64,000 nucleotides of DNA. Origin: Labia minor. Its lineage: Eukaryota > Arthropoda > Insecta > Dermaptera > Spongiphoridae. The stretch lies in assembly GCA_963082975.1 (NCBI GenBank), contig OY720350.1, forward strand, positions 20,678,910 to 20,742,909, in the 5' to 3' direction. A model generated the notes under the pieces. That model was not told the DNA's origin. It was given only the letters and a program-made list of their open reading frames with translations, and did no database searches. The position numbers were made by a program, and so were the translations under genes. Positions 33,901 through 42,500 of the stretch are shown piece after piece (positions within the stretch are counted from its first letter, which is position 1; each line of letters opens with the position of its first letter).

Positions 33901-34313
33901 GAAAAAAAAGGTAAAACGTTTTATCTGGACTAAACTCTTAAACATTTCGTACTTTTTTTCCAAAATTTTTTCACTTTGGTTCTAAAAAAATTTTTTTTTT
34001 CAATTTGGTTCTAAAAAAAAGGTAAGCTGTTTGTCCCGGTTTGGTATTTTGGAAATATGGTCACCCTATATATAGGTATATTTCAAATATAATTTTTACT
34101 ACATATAAACTAGTAGAAATATATATATATATATTATCTTTTAATTAAACAAATAATCTTAATATTTAATTTTTGAGTTTTTATTATAACATTATTACTT
34201 TTAATTTGAATTTATATTAATATCAACATTTGTCACATTGGATTAGCTATGCAAGATGTCGATTAAATGCATATTATGAAGTGAAGAAAAAAATATTTCC
34301 TGAATTGAATTGA
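7906..34313 (+). CDS. ETNK: Ethanolamine kinase (six exons, 21-kb TE-filled intron 3)
   Basis: Cytosolic kinase that phosphorylates ethanolamine with ATP, the first step of the CDP-ethanolamine (Kennedy) pathway to phosphatidylethanolamine. Exons: 7906-8010, 10587-10724, 11710-11969, 33135-33361, 33436-33655 and 34247-34313. All introns are GT-AG and all phases agree, giving 338 aa, close to the usual length. Residues 36-46 (NLSGGLANRVI) match the nucleotide-binding segment. H201-N202-D203 with N208 form the Brenner motif of choline/ethanolamine kinases and D222 (LIDFEF) is the metal-binding Asp. The C-terminus (YARCRLNAYYEVKKKIF) matches the ethanolamine rather than choline kinase type. It is the counterpart of Drosophila easily shocked. 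Intron 4 is 74 bp while intron 3 is 21.2 kb. Assignment rests on remembered family sequence. Confidence 0.9.
8349..8745. mobile_element. hAT-type MITE with 8-bp target duplication
   Basis: Terminal inverted repeats are CAGTGATTCTCAACCT (left) and AGGTTGAGAAACACTG (right), framed by an exact 8-bp duplication TGCTAGCT (8341-8348 and 8746-8753). CAGTG termini and 8-bp duplications are diagnostic of hAT. The interior repeats GGGGGGCGA motifs and has no ORF. It lies in intron 1 of the ethanolamine kinase gene. Confidence 0.85.
9284..9500. mobile_element. Degenerate MITE with repeated CGTAGACCCC motifs
   Basis: The left end AGGTTCCCAAAC is answered by TTTCGGAACCT near 9478-9490. The interior has several copies of CGTAGACCCC or close variants. 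This resembles the non-autonomous hAT elements nearby, but no clear target duplication is visible. It lies in intron 1 of the kinase gene. Confidence 0.45.
9750..10061. mobile_element. Tc1/mariner- or pogo-like MITE (312 bp)
   Basis: The inverted ends CAGTGGAACTTCGGATTACG and CGTAACCCGAGGTTCCACTG are flanked by TA on each side (9748-9749 and 10062-10063). TA duplication and ends of this type fit the Tc1/mariner/pogo superfamily. The interior contains no ORF. It lies in intron 1 of the ethanolamine kinase gene. Confidence 0.7.
10983..11228. mobile_element. hAT-type MITE (246 bp) with 8-bp target duplication
   Basis: The ends CAGTGGCGTCGGACC and CACGCTACGCCACTG are framed by an exact 8-bp duplication CTTCCTTA (10975-10982 and 11229-11236). 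The interior has C-rich/G-rich subterminal blocks and an AT-rich core. It lies in intron 2 of the ethanolamine kinase gene. Confidence 0.85.
13376..13660. mobile_element. Degenerate hAT-like element
   Basis: The left part GATTCCCAAAGTGGGCAGTA followed by CCGCCCC is typical of non-autonomous hAT elements with CAGTG-TTCCCAAAG ends. A CAGAGGGCGCTGAA block and 'ggggccaaa' sit near the right side. No target duplication is visible and both ends are eroded. Confidence 0.4.
13734..13976 (+). pseudogene. Relic of a non-LTR retrotransposon C-terminus
   Basis: An 80-codon open stretch reading SKNDLRILIGLVTRYCSLKE, then HLYKLGVVADDCLKIYNETV and YIICKGPNLAYKRL. This resembles the C-terminal RNase H/Cys-His region found after the RT in many insect LINE polyproteins, where CSLxxHLxxLG and HxLCxCPALAxxR motifs are usual. 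Several Cys/His positions are lost. It is an isolated fragment, not a host gene. Confidence 0.5.
14415..15504 (+). repeat. R-family repeat, copy 1 (plus, with a partial second unit)
   Basis: Contains the R landmarks in order: GTGAGATAGTCGAGTGAAGA, the CCATTGGCTGACGTCTGAGG block with TGACGTCA, a 'gatccaaacgagatttgaac' block, 'ggggttggttttcgccggga' and TGTAAACCAGCGCATAGGTG. It continues through 'gatcgccgatttatt' to 'attcgcatcacattaagag'. A second, truncated unit at 15424-15504 ends where the LINE-A fragment begins. Open frames inside R recur between copies only because the copies are similar; nothing shows they are translated. Confidence 0.7.
15505..18435 (-). mobile_element. LINE-A (jockey clade), copy truncated at both ends and decayed
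   Basis: Colinear with the full-length LINE-A at 52674-58011 but starting inside ORF1 (zinc-knuckle region) and ending inside the RT domain. Recognisable open pieces are the ORF1 C-terminus (about 18435-17985, three Cys-His knuckles), the endonuclease domain (17843-17304, with LSETKL and AGDLNAKHERW) and the linker before the RT (16493-15822). Frameshifts and small deletions separate them. A 436-bp hairpin element (16515-16950) is inserted in it. Its 5' junction abuts AGGAACACGC of an R repeat; its inner 3' end abuts another R unit, so no poly(A) tail is present. Confidence 0.8.
16515..16950. mobile_element. Foldback element, two arms of about 195 bp, 8-bp target duplication
   Basis: The arms 16515-16709 and 16754-16950 are near-perfect inverse complements, starting GGTAATTATTGAATTTAACC. 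A 44-bp spacer carries GGCCTCTAGAGGGCAGC. The element is framed by AATTTATT (16507-16514 and 16951-16958). The intact LINE-A near 55440 reads straight through this site, confirming an insertion. No ORF. Confidence 0.85.
18436..19440 (-). repeat. R-family repeat, copy 2 (inverted arm of copy A)
   Basis: Reverse complement of the R plus-strand copies. It is internally tandem: the 'aggtcttatttgaataatta' segment occurs at about 18558 and again at about 19132, roughly 570 bp apart. The CCAAT/CRE-like block lies at about 19205-19240 (minus). The inner end stops before the GCGCTGGTTTA terminus present in other copies. Confidence 0.65.
21489..21601. mobile_element. Short piggyBac-type MITE (113 bp)
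   Basis: It starts CCCATTGGTGACC, ends ACAAATGGG, and is framed by TTAA on each side (21485-21488 and 21602-21605). TTAA targets with CCC...GGG ends are typical of piggyBac. The internal palindrome GTTCCCATTTGGGAAC adds a hairpin. It is nested inside the hAT element. Confidence 0.65.
21642..21852 (-). pseudogene. hAT transposase N-terminal exons (remnant)
   Basis: Two exons splice in phase: 21852-21801 (MKRRLISDFFQNKKNKK, ending at a GTAAG donor) and 21739-21642 (GPSETTDCVNSNSEEDNKEI within, ending AAG|GTTAAT). A short basic start followed by xxFF and an acidic Ser-rich stretch is the usual N-terminus of hAT transposases of the TTF-finger/ZMYM-like type. No zinc finger or catalytic domain follows, so this is a stub in a deleted element. 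Confidence 0.5.
22513..23793 (-). mobile_element. Full-length mariner transposon (1,281 bp)
   Basis: Inverted ends of at least 28 bp begin GGTTGGGGAAAAAGAAATCC (left) and end with its inverse at 23793. The element is framed by TA (22511-22512 and 23794-23795). It interrupts the LINE-B endonuclease coding region. The total length is normal for mariner and its single ORF is open. Confidence 0.92.
22587..23612 (-). CDS. Mariner transposase, intact 341 aa
   Basis: Cut-and-paste transposase of the Tc1/mariner superfamily that binds its own terminal repeats and inserts at TA. Uninterrupted from ATG (23612) to stop. Residues 1-110 form the paired helix-turn-helix DNA-binding region (GRPV linker at 64-67). 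The WVPHEL signature appears as WVPHQL (116-121). The catalytic triad is visible: D153 (VTGDEKW), D245 (HQDNARPH) and D280 (YSPDLAPSDYH), with exactly 34 residues between the last two, the DD34D pattern of true mariners. All key residues are kept, so it may encode an active enzyme. Subfamily is uncertain, possibly mellifera- or vertumnana-like. Confidence 0.93.
   Translation of the reverse strand: MEVNKEKIRYILQFFFDKGENASHAAENVNSVYGPDTVTANYAQFWFRRFRSGIFDVKDAPRTGRPVVENVDKVTEIIEVDRHVSSRSIAQELKIDHKTVLNHLHKAGFKKKLNVWVPHQLTPKNMMDRISICEALAKRNEINPFLKRMVTGDEKWVTYDNIMRKRSWSKRGEAAQTVTKPGLTARKVLLCVWWDWKGIIYYELLPYGQTLNSDIYCQQLDRLKRAIDQKRPELANRSGVVFHQDNARPHTSIVTRQKLRELGWEVLMHPPYSPDLAPSDYHLFLALQNFFSDKKLASREECENQLLEVFANKDQDFYERGIMKLPLKWQQIIEQNGAYLT
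25480..25915 (+). repeat. Unit-1 repeat, copy in duplication A
   Basis: Starts TTAACACTGCAAATCTCACG, then ACGTGACGTGGTGCCATCAA and TTCGCTGGTTTAATAAATAT, then GCGAGATAGTCGAGTGGAGA followed by CACTCCAG, and ends in a purine run GATAGAGATAGAGAG. It is a diverged relative of the first part of R. Other copies are at 29010-29440, 61567-62005 and from 63950 to the window end. Confidence 0.65.
25916..27030 (+). repeat. R-family repeat, copy 3 (plus arm of duplication A)
   Basis: Begins with TTTAACACGTTGACATTCAC and CGGCGTGACGTGGTGTCATC, then CCACGCGCTGGTTTAATAAA (about 25980). The CCAAT/CRE-like block is at 26316-26345 (TGACGTCA at 26336-26343). The inverted counterpart TGTAAACCAGCGC is at about 26541. 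The copy ends near a GA microsatellite (26962-26976). GCGCTGGTTTA and TAAACCAGCGC form an inverted pair about 560 bp apart. Confidence 0.7.
27322..27465 (-). repeat. LINE-B internal fragment
   Basis: Matches 19705-19850 and 58735-58870 (the end of the LINE-B linker, e.g. TCTGAAGGGTCAAGTGAAGA). It starts at the same 'tttggaatttgattattacc' point where the larger LINE-B copies end, then leaves LINE-B at 'attgaaaattgatac'. Confidence 0.6.
27759..28889. mobile_element. About 1.1-kb insertion with CTTTCCCGCATA ends, Helitron-like or foldback
   Basis: Absent at the equivalent point of copy B, where a poly-T runs straight into CATCTAAAGTGACCG. The left end CTTTCCCGCATA is answered by TATGCGGGAAAG at about 28851-28862. 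The right end continues TCTAGGGGAGGACACTCCCG, in which GGGAG and CTCCC form a hairpin just inside the end. The interior includes a GTAT microsatellite, an S-family segment (28200-28620) with a GTCC run, and repeated CCGGAAGTGG motifs. No transposase. Confidence 0.5.
27885..27943. repeat. (GTAT)n microsatellite
   Basis: About 14 units of TGTA/GTAT in the 27.8-kb insertion. The reading frames across it (YIHT repeats) are by-products of the tetranucleotide and not genes. Confidence 0.9.
29010..30510 (+). repeat. Unit-1 plus R repeat, more diverged copy
   Basis: Unit 1 (29010-29440) is followed by R (29441-30510) in the same order as in duplications A and B. It has more substitutions, and about 30170-30330 differs completely from other R copies. 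The CCAAT/CRE-like block is at about 29847-29880. This older copy shows the unit-1/R pair existed before the LINE-A insertion in R6. Confidence 0.6.
30838..31110 (-). repeat. S-family dispersed repeat, copy 3
   Basis: Starts AACCTGTGGCTAGGTCCGAA and has 'tgaaataaattaatttcc', 'gatgcattaagtaaatatac' and 'aaatcggttgagccgttcag', then a GGAC/GACA tetranucleotide run and CATCATGCTAAAAATAC. Same orientation as the copy at 5097. Confidence 0.55.
31380..31690. repeat. Unidentified repeat with GACA-rich tail
   Basis: A less AT-rich block (ATCGCCACCAGCGCCTCTAT, GGTCCCTGCGTGCGATAGAT) ends in CAGACAGACAGACA and 'ttattattatagatagatga'. It looks like a short non-autonomous element with a microsatellite tail. 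The family is not recognised. Confidence 0.3.
32013..32259 (-). mobile_element. tRNA-derived SINE
   Basis: On the minus strand the 5' part reads CACAAGGTGCGAAGCTGCC and then the perfect RNA polymerase III B box GGTTCAAGTCC (32215-32205) inside a CCCGGG-TTCAAGT-CCCGGG T-arm-like hairpin, followed by an unrelated body. An imperfectly framed TTACTTAAT occurs on both sides (32004-32012 and 32260-32268), interrupting an S repeat. No CCA-bounded acceptor stem is present, so it is not a tRNA gene. The A box is weak. Confidence 0.6.
32466..32752 (+). pseudogene. 3' relic of a LINE polyprotein
   Basis: Reads EWRRLHNEELHDLYASPDIV, then RIIKSRRQGTW, EKKEWRKTYW, and after an in-frame stop AQDRDTWRSVVAAAKNFEF, ending in an AGAT/GATA repeat tail. 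This is the common C-terminal segment of an insect LINE family (NEELHxLYxSPxIIRxIKSRR ... DRDxWRxxVxxAxNF). Broken and 5'-truncated. Confidence 0.65.
33757..34068. mobile_element. MITE with AGGGTGACCAAACGTCCC ends, in kinase intron 5
   Basis: The left end AGGGTGACCAAACGTCCC is answered by AAATATGGTCACCCT at the right, both set in TATATATAGGTA sequence. The interior has several degenerate TTCGTACTTTTTTTC / TTTGGTTCTAAAAAAA repeats. No ORF. It lies in the intron before the last ethanolamine kinase exon. Confidence 0.65.
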
Positions 34314-34651
34314 AAGAAAAAAAATAGTAAGTCAGTAATGAAAAGTGTATCGAATGATTATCATTTGAAAAAATTGAAATATACTCCGATTCCAAGATAA
34401 ATCAAACATCTATAATTTATAATAATATAATACAATTAATAATGTTTAACAGTAACATCTGATTTATTATTAAAAGAATTAAATATAATATAATACATGT
34501 TTTTGTATTTTATCTATTTCAAGAGAAAAATACATGCCTATATACATTGTATTTTAGATATTTTTTTTTCTTTAAAATTTTTTCTTTAATATATTTTTCT
34601 TTAAGTATATTTAATGTATTTTATTAGTAATTTTAATTTTATAAATTAAAA

Positions 34652-34657
34652 AATAAA
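34652..34657 (+). terminator. Candidate polyadenylation signal of ethanolamine kinase
   Basis: An AATAAA about 340 bp after the stop codon. In DNA this AT-rich, the hexamer occurs often by chance, so the assignment is weak. Confidence 0.25.
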
Positions 34658-36925
34658 GTTTTACATTTCCTTTTGGTGTTTAAATGCATGCTGCTATTCC
34701 ACATCGTATCTGTATTATTTCAATCATAATATTTTAATTTCTTTATCTCTAGTCAACATAATTCGATAATTAAACATTTAATATAATATTCTCGATCATC
34801 CTAATATTAATATTAATATTTGGTTAAATTAGAAAATCTATAAAAATTCAATTGATAAATTATTCAAATTTTTAATTTATGAAAAAAATAAATGATAATT
34901 TATTGTTATGATAATAAATAAATTTCTCAGATTAAAATTTATAAGATACTTATAAAAAAATATAATTTTTGATATTTTTGTTTTTAAATTTAAAATTTAT
35001 ACATATTTATAAACTATAAGAATTTTATAATTACATTCTAGAGAAATTGTTAATATTCAATTAAGATTTATTGAAATTGTATTAATAAAATATGGCAATT
35101 TTATTTATCCTATAAAATATTCTGAGAAATATAAGTTATTATGAATTACATGGCCCTTATCCATTCAATACCCATTATATATTTTACAGGTGTTCAAACT
35201 TAAAAATAGATATATATATTTCAATTTTCCTATTTTCAAAAATATCTAATGAAATTTAGATGATATCAAATTTCTATTATTTCAAGATTAAATTAATATT
35301 GTTTTGAAATTGAATTATTATGTATTTTCTAGTGATCCAAAGATAAATATGATTAGTTTATTTATGTTAATTTAGGGAAGTGATTACCAAAGGATCCATG
35401 AGATCATTCTAGGGGTCCTTAGAAAGTTAAAAAACGATTTGGGGGACCCTGAAAAAGGGCAGGGGGTTCGGGAAAGGTTTAATATAAAATAAAAAAAAAA
35501 AAAAATTGTGCACATTTTTATTACTATGAAAGGTAAATAAATAATAATGATTAAATTACTAGCTATATTTACGTCCTAAGTAAAATATACTAAATATAGG
35601 CAGGTGAATAAAGTACAAGTAATAAATAATAGGCTCCGTGGAGAGTCAGACAGATTTATACAGGAACGCAATAGAGTCGATACTTACATCAATTGGACTA
35701 TAATATGAACTATAAAAGAGTGGCGCATCTAATCTCAATTGCTGCAAAACATTTGCTATACAAACAAAACATGAGAAGAGGTGGATATTCTGTTTCCAAA
35801 TTGTGGAAAGTTCCAAAATAAAGATGAGGATTTATTAGCTTATTTTTAACACTTAACAGCCGAGTTTGGCTTTTTGAAAAAGGGTTCAACTTCCAGTCAG
35901 GAAGAGTGAAGTGAGAAGAATGTCTTCAAATCTTTGGTTAAGGCAGCGTTTTCCAACCTATGGGGACTAAGACCCACAATATCATAGATTTAATAAAATT
36001 TTTAAATTTAAAAAAAAAATAATAAAAGAAAGTTAAATTGTATTAAATAAAACGAATGAATTTAAAGGTTTAATTGGAATTTACTTATGATATAGGTATA
36101 TAATTAAAATAATCCCATTAGTTTTTCTCAATTCATTTATTAAATATGTTACGATTTAAATAAAATAAAAAAAAAACCAAAATCAACAAATATTTATTTT
36201 GGCACACATTCTATATTTATATATAAACATCTTTCAAATATTTTTAACATTAATTTACATACATATACAAGCACATTTTATCTATATTATATGTTTATAT
36301 TTATATAAATATAGATAATAATTATTTGTATATTTAAAAGTATTTTTTTAAATGAATCTTTATATATATTCTTTAATTACTAAACATTATTTAATCTATT
36401 ATTAAAATTTTCATCCAAAATAACATTGGGCGACTAAATCGCAGATAACAGGGCATTTTTATTAATATAGGAAATTCATTTATACATAATAATAAATGAT
36501 ATTTATTTATTATAGTTATAATAGAGGTGGATTTATTATATTTATATAATTTTCTAATATATATTTTCAACACAGCCCCTAAATGGATTTATTTATATAG
36601 GTTTATTGTGGTGTTCATATTTTTTTTTTTTTTGTTTTCAAATTTGATAAAGTGCATAAGGTAGTTTTTAAAAGGCTTTAAGTATTATTAGGAGATAATA
36701 AATTTTATTTTTATATTTGTTTTGGTTTTTCTTTCATATTATTAATTAAGAAAGTGTAAATTTTTCAAAATACATTGAATTTTCATTATTCTTTATTATA
36801 TTAGAAAATAATTTATACTTTTTAAATTTATCAAGATTATATATAGAGTCAATGATAATTAAATAGTTTAATACTTAATTATATTATTATGAAATTATGG
36901 GTTTTCTAAGATTGATTTTGTAAAT

Positions 36926-37198
36926 TAGTGGTTCCCAACCTTTTTGGGCCAAACGCCCACTTTTTAAGGCCGGCTTTATAATTCGCCCCCTATAAATTTT
37001 AATAGATAAAAATTCAAAATCATCTTACCTATATTTTTTAAAACCAACCATATTGAAAAAAAGCGGAAATGTTTAAAAAGCCTGATCGCAAAATCATCTT
37101 ACCTTTGTTTAGAGTTGAAAATGATTTCGCCCCCCAAAAATAACTTATTGCCTCCCAAAATCGTATAGTCAAATAATCGCCCAGGTTGGGAATCACTA
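36926..37198. mobile_element. hAT-like MITE
   Basis: The ends TAGTGGTTCCCAACC and GGTTGGGAATCACTA are inverse complements with one mismatch. The interior has GCCCACTTTTTAAGGCC and repeated CGCCCCC motifs, like the 8349-8745 element. The target duplication is not readable. Confidence 0.6.
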
Positions 37199-38111
37199 TT
37201 TTAAATTTCAACATGAATGTGTATCCTCTTGAAAATGGAATTCCCTTTACTAAGATATTCTTCAGGTATTTATGTAATCTAATCATTTAAAATTATTTTC
37301 AAAAAAAAAAAACAATTTCATAAATACCAGATTTTTGTGTCTTTGTGTATGAAATACTTTTATATTTGACTTAAGAAACATTAAATTACAAAATTAATAG
37401 AAATATTATTTTAATACGCTTGTTGCATAAATATCGATATATTATGTATATTATATTACATTTTATAAATTTTATAAATTTATATTATGAACATTGTTTG
37501 GGTCTTATTTATACAAATTCGAATTAAAATCCAAATAATGCAACGAGCTCTAAAATATTAGTTATTTAGGATCAAGATATTCTAGTAATTTTGCTCTTTC
37601 GCTTTATTAAATATTTAAATTACAATTAGATTTTTCTTATTTGAAAATTAAATAAAAGGAATGTAAAAATTATTTTTTTTTAATATCTTATATTCTATTT
37701 ATAATAAAGTAAATAAAAACACATCAATTTTAAAATATTAGTTAAATCGTTTGTGCATTGATAAACATTTTCAAACAAATCCATTCAATTTTTCAAATGG
37801 CCATTTTTTATAATATAGTATATTGGTAGATACGTTTAAATTTAATTTAATTTTTTTTTAAATATGTATTCATTAAATATATTAATTTATAGGGGTTTAA
37901 ATTAGATTAGATATAACAAATTTATGAAAAAAAACAAAAATAATTTTATAATTAATATAAAGATTAAGAAAAACTTTTTAAAGATCATCGACCCATTTTG
38001 AAATCCTAAGAGAAAATAGTGAAACTCTTTCTCACTAATTATTTTTATATATATTAAGGTATTTAATTTATGTGTAAATATTCTATTCAATTCAAATATC
38101 AAATAAGATAT

Positions 38112-38143
<32 letters not shown>

Positions 38144-39292
38144 CTTTTTGATGTTTTTATTAAGCAACATTAAGCGATTCATTTTTAAATTGGAATATTG
38201 TCAAACATAGTTAAATTCACTAACAGATTAAGTCTTTTCTCAAATATTCAGGTTGTATTTAAGCACGACTATGAAGTCCTAAAAGTTGTCTGCTTGAAAG
38301 CTTTCTAAAAAAGCTTTATTTTCGGTGAAGATTTTTTATAATTATATTTAAATTAGTTTAATAAATAATTATTATCCCCCCCCCTCGCCCTCCGTTTATA
38401 TTTTTTATATATAATAAAGGTTTATCACATTTATAATGAAAAATGAAAAATGAAAAATAGGATAAATTTAGAATTAAATTTTTCGTTTGTTTTTTTTCAA
38501 TTCATTGGAATATTTTATTTTAAAACTTTCAATCAATTTTTATTACTTAATTACAAATTTTTTTTTTATTGAAAAAAATTATTATTTTTTTTCCCGTAAA
38601 ACATTATTTTTGTTTAAAAGCTTAAATTTCTTCTTCTGATGAAATTCAATTTCCCGACAGTAGAAGAAGTATTATTAAGAAATAAATAATAAGTAATAGA
38701 AATCTCTTAGAAATACTAATAGAGAATATAATTAAGGAAATTTTTAGTTTCAAAAACATGGACATTTATTGAATCGTTATCGAAAATTTAAAATAATATA
38801 AAAATGTGTTGCACTGGTGATGACGATATTGTCACCGAAACAACACTTATCTTTTTTTCATCTAAAGAGTATCTATATATTACTTATTTAATGTTTTGCC
38901 CTTTTAGAAATTTTAATAGTTTCTGTATACATATCGAATAATAATAAAGTAAAAAATCTATTTGTAAAATATCCATTATTGACCTAGATCTGACACAAAA
39001 TAATACTAATGAATATTTACATTCGATAATAATTATTTTAAAGATAGAACTCCTTAAATAATTGGACCTTTGAAATCGATATAGGTAACTTTGATAATTA
39101 ATATTATAGTACAATCAAAAATTTTTTTTTTGCTGCTGCTGATAGCTTATTAGAACATTAAAATAATATTTTTTTTTTTTAATATTTTAAATTATTATTA
39201 TTTTTTTATTATTAATTACGATAAACGACCCCATTCCCCCAAATCTTCACTTTTTTTATAATACTAAAATTTAAAATAATAATAATAATTAT

Positions 39293-39504
39293 TGTTATAA
39301 TCTTATTTGATGGTTGATATGGACGGGAGATTGTAATATAATTGATATTATAGGATGGAGATGTTCGATATTAGAAATAGATATAATTTAATAATGTACA
39401 TTAAAACATACTAATATTTATTTACATAAAAAGATAACAATAACATTTTGATAGAATAAACAAGGCAATCTGGTGGTGAACATTTGAAGCTAAAATTTAT
39501 TATA
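39293..39504 (-). repeat. 3' LTR of the gypsy element
   Basis: 212 bp, reading TGTTATAATCTTATTTG at its left edge and ending AAATTTATTATA. Identical by eye to the LTR at 43754-43965. Confidence 0.9.
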
Positions 39505-39542
39505 GTTCTCCCACGCTTATTGGAGAATTAAATGTTCATATT

Positions 39543-42500
39543 TTATTCGACATAATCGAGAAGATATTTTGGACGATTTCGAGATCTTGTAGGTCTGGTC
39601 AATGAATCAGCGTTGGGTGTTGGATCTAGTGGATCCTCTGTTGTTTCCGATTCTTCCCTCCCATTTTCTTCTGCTGGTCCTGCTGGAATGGTTACCAGAT
39701 GTTCCATGTTGGGATTTTGATGTTCCTCTTCTTTTTCAGGAATTTCATCGGTTTTTATTTTTGGGTCAAATGACACAGATTTCTTTTGTTGGATGCCACT
39801 CGGACGGAGTTGATCGATGTGGCGTTTGAATTCGTATCCATCATCCAATTTAATTTGATAATGTAGCTTCCCAAATTTCTTGATTATGGTTCCAAGTTTC
39901 CAATGGTTTTTGTTATTAGCATAGTATCGTGCTTGAACTCGTTCTCCCACGCTTAATTGTCGAGCTGCGGTAGTTGAAGTCGTGGATGTTTGAAATTTTG
40001 TAGGTTTTAGCGCGTCGAGATGAATCCTTATAGATCGGTTTAAATATTGCTCAGCTGGAGTTTTTCCATTGTTTAGGGGTGTTGCTCTGTATCTAAAAAG
40101 AATTGTTTGAATCTTTTGACGCATAGATAATGGCTCGTCGATCATTGTATCTAATCGTTTTTTAAGGGTTTGAATATTTCTTTCTGCTAACCCGTTAGTT
40201 GCAGGATGTCCTGGCGCAATGAATTTTTGGAATATTCCACTTTTCTTACAGAAATTTTTAAATTCATCACTGGTGAAAATGGTCGCATTGTCGGATACCA
40301 TAACATCTGGGAATCCATGACGTGAGAAGACATCTTGGAGGATTTTTATTGTTGATGCTGCGTTGGGTGCAGATGTACATGGTTCAACCTCTGCCCATTT
40401 TGATTTGGCATCGATTATGACCAAAAAGTGGTGTCCTTGGTATGGTCCTGCATAGTCAATGTGTATGCGTTGCCAATTACCATCTGGTTCTTCCCATGGA
40501 TGTAGGGGTGCTCTCGGAGGGTTATTTTGAATATTTTGGCATGCCAGACACGCACGCACAAGACGTTCGATATCCTTGTCGATATTTTTCCAATAGACGT
40601 AACGACGGGCGAGCTGTTTCATTTTTGATATCCCAATATGGGTGCGATGGAGTTCTTGTAATATTGGAACTTGTAATTTTTCGGGAATGACAATTCGATG
40701 TCCCCTGAATATAATATTATGGTTGATGGTGAACTCTAATTCAGAGGAGTTGTCTTCTTGTAATTGTTGTAAGATTTGTGAGAGGTATTCATCCTGTCTT
40801 GTTTCTTCACGAATGGACTCGAAATTGATTTCTGGAGTGGATATGGTTAAAATTGATTCTTCACAAAGTAGATTTACTTCCTCATTCATAGCAGTGTCAG
40901 TGCCAAGAAGAGATTTGATTGGAGCTCTTGATAGACAATCGGCATTAGTATTATCTGAGCCCTTCTTGAACACAATTTCATAATTGAATCCAGATAGGAA
41001 TGCTGCATATCGCTGTAGCCTAGCTGACGTCATTTTCGGAATCTTTGCATTTTGATGGAAAATTCGTGCCAGAGGTTGGTTATCTGTGTAGAGTTTGAAT
41101 GGGCGGGCGAATAAATATTGATAAAAATGGTCTACTGCAAAAATAATAGCCAGGGCTTCTCTGTCTAATTGTGAATAATTTTGTTCCGACTGAGTTAAAG
41201 AACGAGAGGCAAAAGCGATCGGGCGTTCTTGACCGTCAATTATGTGAGATAAAATACCCGCAATACCGGTAGGGCTTGCGTCACAAGCAAGTTGAACTTC
41301 AAGTTCGGGATTGAATGGCATCAGCACACGGTCACTTGAAATTTCTTCTTTTAAACGAAGAAATGCTGCTTCACAGGCCTCTGTCCATTTGAATTTAATA
41401 TTCTTTTTCAGGAGTTGTCGAAGTGGGGATGTTATCGTTGAAGAGTTAGGTATAAAACGTGAGTAATAAGTTACGAGACCTAGAAAAGATCGGACATCTT
41501 CGATTGATTTTGGACTTGGAATCTCTTTGATAGCGGCCACTTTTGTAGGAGATTTTGAAATTTTATTGAGTTCTATAACATGTCCCAAAAATTCGATTTT
41601 ATTTTGAAATAATAGACACTTGCGTTTATTAAGATGTAGATCATATTTACGCATTTGTTCCAGGCATTTTATAAGGTTTGACTTGCATTCTTGTAATGTT
41701 TCTCCATGGATTACTATATCGTCAAAGTAAGCTTCGGTTTTAGGAATGTCTTGTAAAATTTGATTAATAATTCGATTAAATTCGGAGGGAGCTGTTTTAA
41801 TTCCAAAAGAGAGACGGTTCATTTTGTACGTTCCTCGATGCGTTGTTATCGTTTGTATTTCACTGGACTCTTCGTCGACAGGAATATGAAGATACGCTTT
41901 GTAGATGTCGAGTCGGCAAAAATAACGCGAGTTTCGAAGAGAGTTGAAAATGTCTTCTATTTTTCGAATAGGGTAATGGGAACTTATTATTCGTTCATTG
42001 ACTCCTACTTTATAGTCGACACACAATCGTATCCCACCATCTGCTTTTGGAATGACGACTAAGGGTGAACCCCAGTCGCTGGTTTCTGTTTTGGTGATGA
42101 TACCTGCGGTTTCGAGCGAGTCAAGTTCTTTCTCCACACGATTGGAGAGTGCGTATGGAATTTCTCGTTCTCGATGAAATATAGGTTTCGCGTTATTTCG
42201 AAGTTTTAAGGAGACTTTGAAGTTGGGAACGCATCCGATTTTTTCTTCGAATAAGTTGGCGTACTCTTTTGATATTTGTTCGATATCATTAATTTTCTTT
42301 ATTGATGGAGCAGATGTTATTACTGCTTTTTGTTTATCGATTTCGTCTAAACTGATCTTTAGTCCCCGAATCCAAGCTCGGCCTAGGAGCGCTGCATATT
42401 CTTCAGGGACAACATAAATATCGCCCTCCATAGAGCGTCCATGGTAAGTCACGTTAACCCGAATCTTCCCGTCCGGAATAAATACATCTTGTGTATAAGA

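Larger units (their letters stand above)
34314..39292. other. Intergenic DNA between ethanolamine kinase and the gypsy element
   Basis: AT-rich without a supportable gene. Eroded hAT-like scraps occur at about 35370-35480 (GTGATTACCAAAGGATCCAT, then GGGGGACCCTG) and 35940-36000 (CAGCGTTTTCCAACCTATGG). A clearer MITE lies at 36926-37198. A TA microsatellite is at 38117-38142. Confidence 0.55.

Noticed and set aside
40442-42417. Plus-strand ORFs of 66-113 codons across the gypsy pol
   Set aside because: Antisense shadows of a long, well-supported minus-strand Pol frame.
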